Below, in pieces: positions 1-5,673 of a stretch of DNA of 7,176 bases (the stretch's first letter is position 1; each line of letters begins with the position of its first letter). The DNA comes from Candidatus Hydrothermarchaeota archaeon (GTDB lineage: Archaea > Hydrothermarchaeota > Hydrothermarchaeia > Hydrothermarchaeales > WAQR01). Under the pieces are notes generated by a model. The model was not told the DNA's origin. It searched no databases and saw only the letters and a list, made by a program, of their open reading frames with translations. The position numbers and the translations under genes were made by a program. The stretch is from NCBI GenBank assembly GCA_015520145.1, contig WAQR01000090.1, forward strand, positions 1 through 7,176, written 5' to 3'.

Positions 1-75
1 CAAATGTGTCTTGACAAACCTTTCGATTTCACTCTTTTTTCAGTATTGCCCTTTTAACATAAACTGTGTGAGAAT
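1..75 (+). promoter_or_regulatory. Leader region upstream of first DUF4157 gene
   Basis: Non-coding on the plus strand as far as can be seen. It holds a T6 run at 35-40, which could be a termination tract for a gene to the left, and a TTTTAACATA stretch at 52-61 that is too close to the ATG at 76 to be a convincing TATA box for a transcript with a leader. GTGAG at 68-72, three bases before the ATG, is a weak Shine-Dalgarno candidate. No clear promoter is visible, so the gene may be transcribed from further upstream. Confidence 0.25.
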
Positions 76-1563
76 ATGAAAGATCTGACCAAGAAGACTG
101 ATAACAGAAGTCAGAATAAAACAAATACCGGTCTGGTAAGGTCGATGTCTCGCCCTGATTCTGAATATGAACCCAATTTGGCAGGGGTCCAGAGGGACAG
201 GCTTATTTCTATAGTCAGGGATGGAGGGCATCCGTCTTCCATGTATGCAGGTCTAAGACCGCAGGCTGTGATGAGTCTTCAAAGAACTATTGGCAACCAG
301 GCTGTACAGAGGCTTATCAGGTCAGGGGCTTTGCAGGCAAAGCTTAAGGTCGGCCGGGCGGTGCAGCAGATACAGCGGCAGCAGAAGGGAGTGGAGGAAG
401 GAACATCTCAAGCTCAGGGCGAGCCTGGAGGGGCTCCAACTATTACACCTGATATTGAAACTCAAATTACTGCTATGCGTAGTGGTGGTGGTGAGCCTTT
501 AGCAGAACGGACACGGACATATTTTGAACCGCGGTTTAGTCGGAATTTTAGTCAGGTTCGTGTACATCGCGATACCAGAGCAGCAAATACTGCACGTGCT
601 CTTAATGCTAGAGCTTACACCACCGGTTACAATGTGGTGTTTGGTGCAGGGGAATATGCTCCTGAAACCAGTAGGGGAAAATGGTTATTGGCACATGAGC
701 TGACGCATGTGGTGCAGCAGAAACATACAGGCCCGCAAATTCAACGGCACGGCAACCATACTACTGTCACAAGGGCAGTTGATAAATATCGACATACATT
801 AAGACATGCCAGAACAAACCAAAGGGCCTGGGAAAGGAATCTCGTCAATAATGCAACTTTTCTGGGCATGCGAATCAGGAGAGGTGCCCATCGAGAGCTT
901 GTCGATCGTCTCACCCTCGCTACAACTTTTCTGCGCGGCAGACCTGGAAACAGTGGTTTAACAGATGCCCAGATTGCCAGTAGGATCGGGCTCTATAGTA
1001 TTTCAGGACGTCGTGCTCCCGGTATTGCAGTTGGAGGGGGAAGGATAAGCTACCATGCTTTTGGTTTGGCTATCGATGTCAATTATAGGGGGAATCCTTT
1101 CATCGGCAGAAGTGTAGTTGTAGCCCGTATCATCCAGAGGGCGACAAATTTAATACTGGGCAGGAGAATTAATATAAGAGCTGCGCCTGGAAGACTCTCA
1201 TTGGAGCAGCTTCGCAGACGTCATCAAGAGGCTTCTGATGCTCTGAGGACTTACTTCAGCTTTCGCACCAATCGCACTTCCTTGATTGCTCATCTTAATA
1301 GGAGGAGATTGCCAGCAGGGCGTGCCGTGGTTAATCGTTGGATGCGGCGCATTCGAGCCGACTATCGCAATCGAACTCTTAGAAGGGAGTTTGTGGCAGG
1401 AGTAAGAGATCCAGCACATGGTTTCATAGATTTAACTGAAGACCTAGTAGTCGCTCTGGGAAGTCATGCTGGATTGGTTTGGGGGGGGCAGTATAGAGGA
1501 GGGAAAGACTTGATGCACTTTGATTGGCGTAACGGTACTGTTCGAAATAATCATAGAATTTGA
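76..1563 (+). CDS. DUF4157 (eCIS core) protein with C-terminal M15-type peptidoglycan peptidase
   Basis: A 495-aa predicted effector. Residues 1-67 are polar and look disordered. Residues 68-92 hold the module LQRTIGNQAVQRL...SGALQAKLK common at the front of DUF4157 proteins. Residues 121-215 are the DUF4157 domain, with FEPRF, VRVH, VVFGAGEYAPET and a zinc-protease-like HELTH at 207-211. The C-terminal part matches M15 LD/DD-peptidases: SYHAFGLAID at 325-334 gives zinc ligands His327 and Asp334, and WGGQYRGGKDLMHF at 469-482 gives the DxxH pair Asp478 (catalytic base) and His481 (third ligand), as in phage endolysins of the M15C/VanY group. About 140 residues lie between the two motifs, more than in compact endolysins. 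By family knowledge it should cleave peptide stems of bacterial peptidoglycan. It has no signal peptide, which fits loading into an injection particle rather than Sec export (inference). The GDRYEQEAERVA motif seen in the next paralogue is missing after KVGRA (residue 95). The peptidase assignment is strong; delivery and target are inferred. Confidence 0.88.
   Translation: MKDLTKKTDNRSQNKTNTGLVRSMSRPDSEYEPNLAGVQRDRLISIVRDGGHPSSMYAGLRPQAVMSLQRTIGNQAVQRLIRSGALQAKLKVGRAVQQIQRQQKGVEEGTSQAQGEPGGAPTITPDIETQITAMRSGGGEPLAERTRTYFEPRFSRNFSQVRVHRDTRAANTARALNARAYTTGYNVVFGAGEYAPETSRGKWLLAHELTHVVQQKHTGPQIQRHGNHTTVTRAVDKYRHTLRHARTNQRAWERNLVNNATFLGMRIRRGAHRELVDRLTLATTFLRGRPGNSGLTDAQIASRIGLYSISGRRAPGIAVGGGRISYHAFGLAIDVNYRGNPFIGRSVVVARIIQRATNLILGRRINIRAAPGRLSLEQLRRRHQEASDALRTYFSFRTNRTSLIAHLNRRRLPAGRAVVNRWMRRIRADYRNRTLRREFVAGVRDPAHGFIDLTEDLVVALGSHAGLVWGGQYRGGKDLMHFDWRNGTVRNNHRI
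321..361 (+). repeat. 41-bp block shared with the next DUF4157 gene (copy 1)
   Basis: Bases 321-361 match 1873-1913 with a single mismatch (G at 349, A at 1901). The block encodes most of RSGALQAKLKVGRA. Other conserved parts of the two genes, such as the HELTH region, differ at many synonymous positions, so this block is unusually well preserved at DNA level. The first gene's deletion relative to the second begins right at its end. Confidence 0.8.
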
Positions 1564-1576
1564 CGTGGATACGTCA
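1561..1576 (+). repeat. Inverted repeat spanning the stop codon of the first gene
   Basis: TGACGT at 1561-1566 and ACGTCA at 1571-1576 form a perfect 6-bp stem with a GGAT loop. The left arm includes the TGA stop. No T-tract follows, so it does not look like an intrinsic terminator. It may be a short hairpin of no function or an mRNA 3'-end structure. Confidence 0.35.
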
Positions 1577-1693
1577 TCCTCTGTCCAGAAAGCATATCAG
1601 GATCAGATATCAGCATTCTGGTAGTTAGGATAAGGGTGGCTCATATCCTCCTCACGTCCCGAACAATTTTGATGTGTGGAAGCTTTTAAAAAA

Positions 1694-1697
1694 AGGA
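1694..1697 (+). promoter_or_regulatory. Ribosome binding site that decides the start at 1706
   Basis: AGGA lies 8 bases before the ATG at 1706. The paralogous orphan gene has the same AGGA with the same 8-base spacer before its ATG at 3398, and the proteins align from that Met (MREKARI / MRERARI). This favours 1706 over the in-frame GTG at 1676, which would add ten residues. Confidence 0.6.
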
Positions 1698-1705
1698 TTA
1701 TAAAA

Positions 1706-2980
1706 ATGAGAGAGAAAGCCAGAATAGCAGCCAATAAGCCTGAGGCAAATAAAGAGAATTCAGCTTTTAGGGCACAAAAGAGAGGTTTCTCCCAATCTAT
1801 AAATTCCTCTGTTGACCACATTCTGTTCCTTCAAAGAACCATCGGCAACCAGGCCGTGCAGAGATTGTTCAAGTCAGGGGCTTTGCAGGCAAAGCTTAAG
1901 ATCGGCCGGGCGGGGGACCGATACGAGCAGGAGGCGGAGAGGGTGGCGGAGCAGGTGATGCGGATGCCTGAGCCGCAGGTACAAAGACAGGTAGAGCCGG
2001 AGGAAGAGTTTCAGACTAAATCGGCAGGTAAACGCGGCACCCCTCAAGTTTCTAAAGGTGTGCATTCACAAATTGACAGTCTAAGAGGTGGCGGTCAGCC
2101 GTTACCGGAGTCTGCGCGCGCTTTTTTTGAGCCACGCTTTGTGCACGATTTTAGCGGTGTGCGGGTGCATACTGGTGGACGAGCAGCAGAAACGGCAAAA
2201 GCCATCAATGCGAAGGCATTTACGGTTGGACGGGATGTCGTTTTTGGTGCCGGAAAATACGCGCCAGAGACCCCCGCGGGCCGTCGATTATTAGCGCATG
2301 AGTTAACACACGTGGTGCAACAAAGAGTGAGGGGTACAAGGGATCAACGACTTGCAGGAATCACTTCTCCTGGCGATGCGCTCGAGGAGCAGGGGAGCAT
2401 CAATAGGCATAGAGCTGGCTTCAAGAACGCACTGACCTATACACTGACACAGATGGCTACACCGTCAGCCAGTTTCATCCAATGCCATATCGACCTTTTT
2501 ATACCTGGAGAGAATTACTACTTCACTAATCCGGGTCAGGCACGTATTGCAGCCCTGGCAAAAGCGACGGAGCTTGGACCCGGACATACTATTGTTCATC
2601 ATCCAATTCCTACTATTGGGCAACCTCACTATCATATCTTAGGTCCAACTGGCTTTCGTGGCCACTTCTTTTATGGCCGAAGACGCCCGAGGAAGGAAAA
2701 GACAAAGCGAGAGTACCGGGAACGGGCGAAAAGGCGTGAAGCAGCCAGAAGGATAGCAACGGCAACAGGCGTTGGGGCCGGCATTGGGATGGTCTTGGGA
2801 GGTATCATTGGTGCATTAGGTGGGGGCACAGGCGGCACTCTTGTGGCGCCGGGTGTTGGAACGGTTGGCGGAGGGGTTGCAGGTGGTGCAGCCGGTGCAA
2901 CATATGGGGCCGCAGTTGGTGGTTTAGTAGGGGGTGCAGTTATGGGTGGCGCACAAGCGCTCTGGGAGTGGCTTAAATAG
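1706..2980 (+). CDS. DUF4157 (eCIS core) protein with His-rich segment and C-terminal glycine zipper
   Basis: A 424-aa predicted effector, counted from the ATG at 1706. Residues 1-59 match the orphan gene downstream. LQRTIGNQA is at 42-50 and SGALQAKL at 57-64. GDRYEQEAERVA at 70-81 is the usual partner motif of DUF4157 proteins. The DUF4157 domain covers about 112-206, with FEPRF, VRVH, VVFGAGKYAPET and HELTH at 198-202. LEEQG at 226-230 sits where many relatives have an LEREAD motif, so Glu227 or Glu228 could be a further zinc ligand (inference). The rest is unlike the first gene. A His-rich stretch (His294, His298, His299, HYH at 308-310, GH at 319-320) loosely recalls His-containing polymorphic-toxin domains, but I cannot name it. 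Residues 324-350 are very rich in Arg and Lys. Residues 355-417 are a glycine zipper with repeated GxxxG and small residues, ending in ALWEWLK. Glycine zippers insert into or oligomerise in membranes, so a pore-forming or membrane-penetrating role is possible. The family call is firm; the toxic activity is unknown. Confidence 0.85.
   Translation: MREKARIAANKPEANKENSAFRAQKRGFSQSINSSVDHILFLQRTIGNQAVQRLFKSGALQAKLKIGRAGDRYEQEAERVAEQVMRMPEPQVQRQVEPEEEFQTKSAGKRGTPQVSKGVHSQIDSLRGGGQPLPESARAFFEPRFVHDFSGVRVHTGGRAAETAKAINAKAFTVGRDVVFGAGKYAPETPAGRRLLAHELTHVVQQRVRGTRDQRLAGITSPGDALEEQGSINRHRAGFKNALTYTLTQMATPSASFIQCHIDLFIPGENYYFTNPGQARIAALAKATELGPGHTIVHHPIPTIGQPHYHILGPTGFRGHFFYGRRRPRKEKTKREYRERAKRREAARRIATATGVGAGIGMVLGGIIGALGGGTGGTLVAPGVGTVGGGVAGGAAGATYGAAVGGLVGGAVMGGAQALWEWLK
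1826..1848 (+). repeat. 23-bp identity with the orphan N-terminal gene (copy 1)
   Basis: TTCCTTCAAAGAACCATCGG and the three bases after it are identical at 1826-1848 and 3518-3540. They encode the FLQRTIGN core. Flanking DNA is also close, and the proteins align without gaps over 59 residues with 38 identities counted by eye. Confidence 0.75.
1873..1913 (+). repeat. 41-bp block shared with the first DUF4157 gene (copy 2)
   Basis: Partner of 321-361, with one mismatch. Directly after it this gene reads GDRYEQEAERVA, whereas the first gene jumps to VQQIQRQQ. The end of the block therefore coincides with the break in homology between the two genes. Confidence 0.8.
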
Positions 2981-3055
2981 GGTGATTTGCTATATCGATC
3001 AAGACAAAATTGTTAGAGAAAAACGACAAACCTGATTCCAAGAGAGGGAGGTACT

Positions 3056-3120
3056 AGGGTCACTATCTTGAATATTAAGTTTAGGAGAAAACGAATAGGG
3101 GTCAGGTCTTAGCATTTGAC
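3056..3120 (+). repeat. Two imperfect GGGTCA...TCTT repeats, possible mobile-element remnant
   Basis: AGGGTCACTATCTTGAATAT at 3056-3075 and AGGGGTCAGGTCTTAGCATT at 3097-3116 share the pattern AGGG(G)TCA-N2/3-TCTT followed by an AT-rich stretch. The pair sits in the 417-base interval between the second DUF4157 gene and the orphan copy, just upstream of the AT-rich small ORF. The second copy resembles, from memory, short ends found around REP-associated or IS200-like Y1 transposases. No transposase is present here, so this is tentative. Confidence 0.3.
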
Positions 3121-3122
3121 GT

Positions 3123-3356
3123 TTGGTTGTTAATGAGAAAAAGTGGAAGATTGTTGATGGAAATAGACGAGATATTATCACGTCCAGTAACAAACAGCTA
3201 AACATTTACGAAAAACGTAAAAAAACTGGCAAATTGCGTGGCATACAAAGATATTTTAAGAGTCTCAGTTTCCATGATGTCACTTTATTATTTTCAATAA
3301 TTCTAACTATAATTTTACTGTCGATGATTATTTTAGTAAAATTTAGATTAATTTAA
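3123..3356 (+). CDS. Small C-terminally membrane-anchored hypothetical protein
   Basis: A possible 77-aa protein from a TTG start. No other in-frame start exists before the membrane segment, and no clear ribosome binding site precedes the TTG, so the gene is uncertain. The first 50 residues are polar and basic (KKWK, EKRKK). Residues 53-73 (VTLLFSIILTIILLSMIILV) form one very hydrophobic helix, giving a tail-anchored layout with the basic part predicted inside. The DNA is much richer in A+T than its neighbours, roughly 30% G+C by eye, which suggests either transfer or non-coding decay. It lies between two DUF4157-related genes on the same strand, where a cognate immunity or accessory membrane protein could be found, but the sequence shows no family that would prove this. 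Confidence 0.35.
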   Translation: MVVNEKKWKIVDGNRRDIITSSNKQLNIYEKRKKTGKLRGIQRYFKSLSFHDVTLLFSIILTIILLSMIILVKFRLI

Positions 3357-3385
3357 ACCCGCGCAAGAGAAGGGATGAAATATTT

Positions 3386-3389
3386 AGGA
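3386..3389 (+). promoter_or_regulatory. Ribosome binding site of the orphan N-terminal gene
   Basis: AGGA with an 8-base spacer to the ATG at 3398, the same arrangement as in the second DUF4157 gene. A TTTAAA at 3351-3356 is a possible TATA box at a workable distance. The orphan therefore keeps the signals needed to be expressed. Confidence 0.5.
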
Positions 3390-3397
3390 AATAACAA

Positions 3398-3595
3398 ATG
3401 AGAGAGAGAGCCAGGATAACAACCAAAACGCCTGATGTGAAGAATGAGAATACCGTTTCTAAAGCACGAAAGCCTGATTTTTCTCAATCCATAACTTCGC
3501 CAGTTGACCACCTCCTATTCCTTCAAAGAACCATCGGCAATCAGGCCATGCGGAGATTGTTCAAATCTGGCGCCCGGGATGGAGTCAAGCCTTGA
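3398..3595 (+). pseudogene. Orphan N-terminal module of a DUF4157 protein (truncated paralogue)
   Basis: Encodes 65 residues. The first 59 align without gaps to the start of the second DUF4157 protein, from MRERARI through SQSI and VDH to FLQRTIGNQAMRRLFKSGA. Homology stops sharply after SGA, where the paralogue continues LQAKL and this one reads RDGVKP and stops. No GDRYEQEAERVA, DUF4157 core or HELTH follows in any frame. It is most simply a gene whose 3' part was lost by recombination or deletion. Because the start codon and ribosome binding site are intact, it might still make a short peptide. It could also act as a donor of the front module for recombination with complete effectors. Which of these applies cannot be decided from sequence alone. 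Confidence 0.7.
3518..3540 (+). repeat. 23-bp identity with the second DUF4157 gene (copy 2)
   Basis: Partner of 1826-1848. It encodes the FLQRTIGN core of the N-terminal module in the orphan gene. Confidence 0.75.
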
Positions 3596-3753
3596 TTACA
3601 AAATGACCTTCCCTCTGGTCTGCTTTACAACCACCCAACGCTTACAATCTTTTCAACGTGTTTAAAAGGATGGATAATGCCCCTATCAAACTCGGGAGCA
3701 AGACTCGAGAAGAAATAGAAAAGGGGTTCAAACCGATACTCAAATTCTGGTGA
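3577..3753 (+). other. Decayed stretch with an acyl-carrier-protein-like fragment and a 27-codon ORF
   Basis: Between the orphan gene and the surface-protein gene there is no good CDS. In the frame of the orphan gene, past its stop, the DNA reads LQNDLPSGLLYNHPTLTIFS (3596-3655). This looks like the end of an ACP/PCP domain, where LPxxLLFDYPTLE is typical. In another frame just upstream it reads GMESS, resembling the GMDSL phosphopantetheine site, but the spacing is too short. A deletion plus a frameshift would be required. At 3670-3753 an ORF of 27 codons (MDNAPIKLGSKTREEIEKGF and seven more residues) ends in a TGA that overlaps a GTG at 3750. I do not recognise it. Confidence 0.2.
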
Positions 3754-3766
3754 GGGAGATGACAAA

Positions 3767-3773
3767 AGGAGGA
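3767..3773 (+). promoter_or_regulatory. Strong Shine-Dalgarno that decides the start at 3783
   Basis: AGGAGGA with a 9-base spacer to the ATG at 3783. In-frame GTG at 3750 and ATG at 3759 lie before it and would place a polar stretch in front of the signal peptide. The strong motif and the MKKFF signal start both favour 3783. Confidence 0.75.
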
Positions 3774-3782
3774 AAGCATCTT

Positions 3783-5576
3783 ATGAAAAAGTTTTTTACT
3801 GTATTATCTCTACTCCTCACACTCGCCATGTTTCCACAGGTTACGGCCTCGACCGCGGTTCTTAACGCATCTCCAACCACGGTTTATTTGAATGATTCGG
3901 TGAGATTTGATGGCAGCGGTTCAGACACGTCATTTGGTAATATCACAAAATACTATTTTGACTATGGCGATGGCTTCACCAGCGGCTGGATAGATATGCC
4001 TGCTGTAGAGCACCTGTACCAGCAGCCCGGGACATATAATGCAAGGCTCAAAGTTAAAGACATATACGAGCTTAGATACAATCAGGAAAGCAGCTGGAGC
4101 ACCCCGATTATTATCACGGTAAAAGCCCTGCCTTCTGTCGTAAACGAACCGCCTCTGACCATTGGTCTGGTGCCTGACCCCGGGGAGATCAGTACAGGCG
4201 GTGAGAGGGCTGTGATCACTGTGATCCTGCTCCGTGACGGTGAGGAGGTCAAAGCCCCTTCAGACATCGAGATACTCCTAAATACAACCCTTGGAAGGAT
4301 CACGTCCAGGATCATTATCCATGAAGGTGAGAGCAGAGGTACGGCATTCCTCGAATCCTATTTAAAAAGTGGGACAGCTGAAATAACTGCAACTTCAAAG
4401 GGTCTAGAAGGCGGCCTAATACCCGGGTACGCTGAAGTGGAATTCACATCACCGCCTGAGGAGAGGGCTGTGCCACGCCCCCCACGCCCCCGGCTCGTTC
4501 TCGAATCTGACGCCAGTTCGCTGCCCTCAGACGGTGAATCAACCGCTACTATCAAGGTCGGCCTGGTGGATGATGAAGGGAACCCTGTACCGGCAGAAGA
4601 GGATACCACAGTCTATCTCAAATCCACAGGCGGCAGGGTAGAACCATCGTCTGTAACTATCAAAAGAGGGGGGTCTTTTACTACTGCGACATTTGTCAGC
4701 CCCAAAGAACCCGGGGTGGTAAGGATATTTGCAGCTTCCAGGGGATTTGAGAGGGCAGAGATGGGGATCGAGACATATCCTCCTTTTGTTGAGGTGCCAG
4801 ACCCTGAGGTGCCGTACCTTATAATCATTATCCTCCTGGCTTTTGGCGTGGCGGCAGGGGCAGCTGTGCTTGCCATTTCCAGAAAAAGAGGGTATTTCAA
4901 AATAGATATCAAGCCGAGATTGGTCAAAGAAGAATTGTCGGTGGACGGGGAAACGCCTCTTTTTGAAAAACCAGAAAAGATAAATAATAGAGATTCAGTG
5001 CCCCAAAAGACATTTGGAGAAAAGACTGCCATGCTGTTTTCTAAAAGACAGATGGACGCCATTGCAGATAAGGCACTGGAAAACACCTCAACCCCACTTA
5101 GATTCAGGCTGGCGAATTTCCTCGCCGGGCCAAAGAGAATAAATGACGATAAAACAAGAGCGGAGATAAAGGAATTTTTCAAGATAGACATATATGACCT
5201 GCTGATAAGGATATGGAAAAATGTCCGCGCCCTCAAAGAGTTCACTGACCGCGAGAAATATCCGTGTGAAAACACCTACCAGCTAACGCTCCTCACCCAC
5301 AAAACGACATCAAAGTGCGAGTTTTCTCTTGATGTATTCCTAAACAAAATCAGGATTTTAAGGATACCGTTTGAACTTGATATCGAACTGGATACAGACG
5401 GGTTCAGGATGTGGATACGCTGTGGCAGGATTACAAGGATTTTTTCAGGGAATCTGAAAGGTACGGTCAGCATCAGGGCAGGGGGATTTAAAATTATTGA
5501 AGAGGAGATAGGTGATATAAAGATTCCTGGCGAAGTCTCATTTGAAGAGGGATTTGAAGAGGGGATCGAGATTTAG
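3783..5576 (+). CDS. Membrane-anchored surface protein with PKD and two Ig-like domains and a large cytoplasmic domain
   Basis: A 597-aa protein. Residues 1-23 form a Sec signal peptide (MKKFFTVLSLLLTLAMFPQV, then TAS). Residues 24-113 are a PKD domain, with YYFDYGDG at 57-64 and GTYNARLKVKD at 83-93. About 123-221 and 238-332 are two related Ig-like repeats of the invasin/Big_1 type (each has a GE.(A/S)...TI/V start, an LG/GGRI.. middle and a GTA/TAT end), split by a Pro/Arg-rich linker at 223-237. Residues 345-365 form one transmembrane helix followed by RKRGYFK, which puts the Ig domains outside. The last 230 residues would be cytoplasmic. They are mixed charged and aliphatic, contain Cys495, Cys512 and Cys547, and end in an acidic EEGFEEG tail. 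I do not recognise this domain. Such layouts suggest surface adhesion or sensing coupled to an inner partner (inference). No operon link to the DUF4157 genes is evident. Confidence 0.85.
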   Translation: MKKFFTVLSLLLTLAMFPQVTASTAVLNASPTTVYLNDSVRFDGSGSDTSFGNITKYYFDYGDGFTSGWIDMPAVEHLYQQPGTYNARLKVKDIYELRYNQESSWSTPIIITVKALPSVVNEPPLTIGLVPDPGEISTGGERAVITVILLRDGEEVKAPSDIEILLNTTLGRITSRIIIHEGESRGTAFLESYLKSGTAEITATSKGLEGGLIPGYAEVEFTSPPEERAVPRPPRPRLVLESDASSLPSDGESTATIKVGLVDDEGNPVPAEEDTTVYLKSTGGRVEPSSVTIKRGGSFTTATFVSPKEPGVVRIFAASRGFERAEMGIETYPPFVEVPDPEVPYLIIIILLAFGVAAGAAVLAISRKRGYFKIDIKPRLVKEELSVDGETPLFEKPEKINNRDSVPQKTFGEKTAMLFSKRQMDAIADKALENTSTPLRFRLANFLAGPKRINDDKTRAEIKEFFKIDIYDLLIRIWKNVRALKEFTDREKYPCENTYQLTLLTHKTTSKCEFSLDVFLNKIRILRIPFELDIELDTDGFRMWIRCGRITRIFSGNLKGTVSIRAGGFKIIEEEIGDIKIPGEVSFEEGFEEGIEI

Positions 5577-5618
5577 AAGTAACCTTACTGGAGGGTCTTG
5601 CAGGAGGGTCTACAAAAC

Positions 5619-5626
5619 TTTATATT
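5619..5626 (+). promoter_or_regulatory. TATA box of the stalked membrane protein gene
   Basis: TTTATATT, preceded by an A-rich CTACAAAAC that could act as a BRE. An archaeal start site about 25 bases downstream would fall near 5648, leaving a leader of roughly 25 bases to the ATG at 5674. Within that leader GTGAG at 5662-5666 is the likely Shine-Dalgarno. Confidence 0.55.
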
Positions 5627-5673
5627 CCATTATCTCCAAAACTAATCCATCAGCATCTTAAGTGAGTAAGATA

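Noticed and set aside
1198..1419. Minus-strand frame inside the M15 domain.
   Set aside because: Antisense shadow of a domain with intact catalytic motifs on the plus strand.
1676..1705. GTG start ten codons upstream for the second DUF4157 gene.
   Set aside because: The orphan paralogue aligns from the ATG at 1706 and both have AGGA eight bases before it.
2999..3205. Minus-strand frame in the interval after the second DUF4157 gene.
   Set aside because: No ribosome binding site, no recognisable domain, and it crosses the imperfect repeats; chance opening in AT-rich DNA.
4613..5275. Long open frame (220 codons) on the minus strand.
   Set aside because: It lies wholly antisense to the PKD/Ig protein gene, which has a signal peptide, domains and a strong ribosome binding site. 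The antisense protein has no recognisable features.
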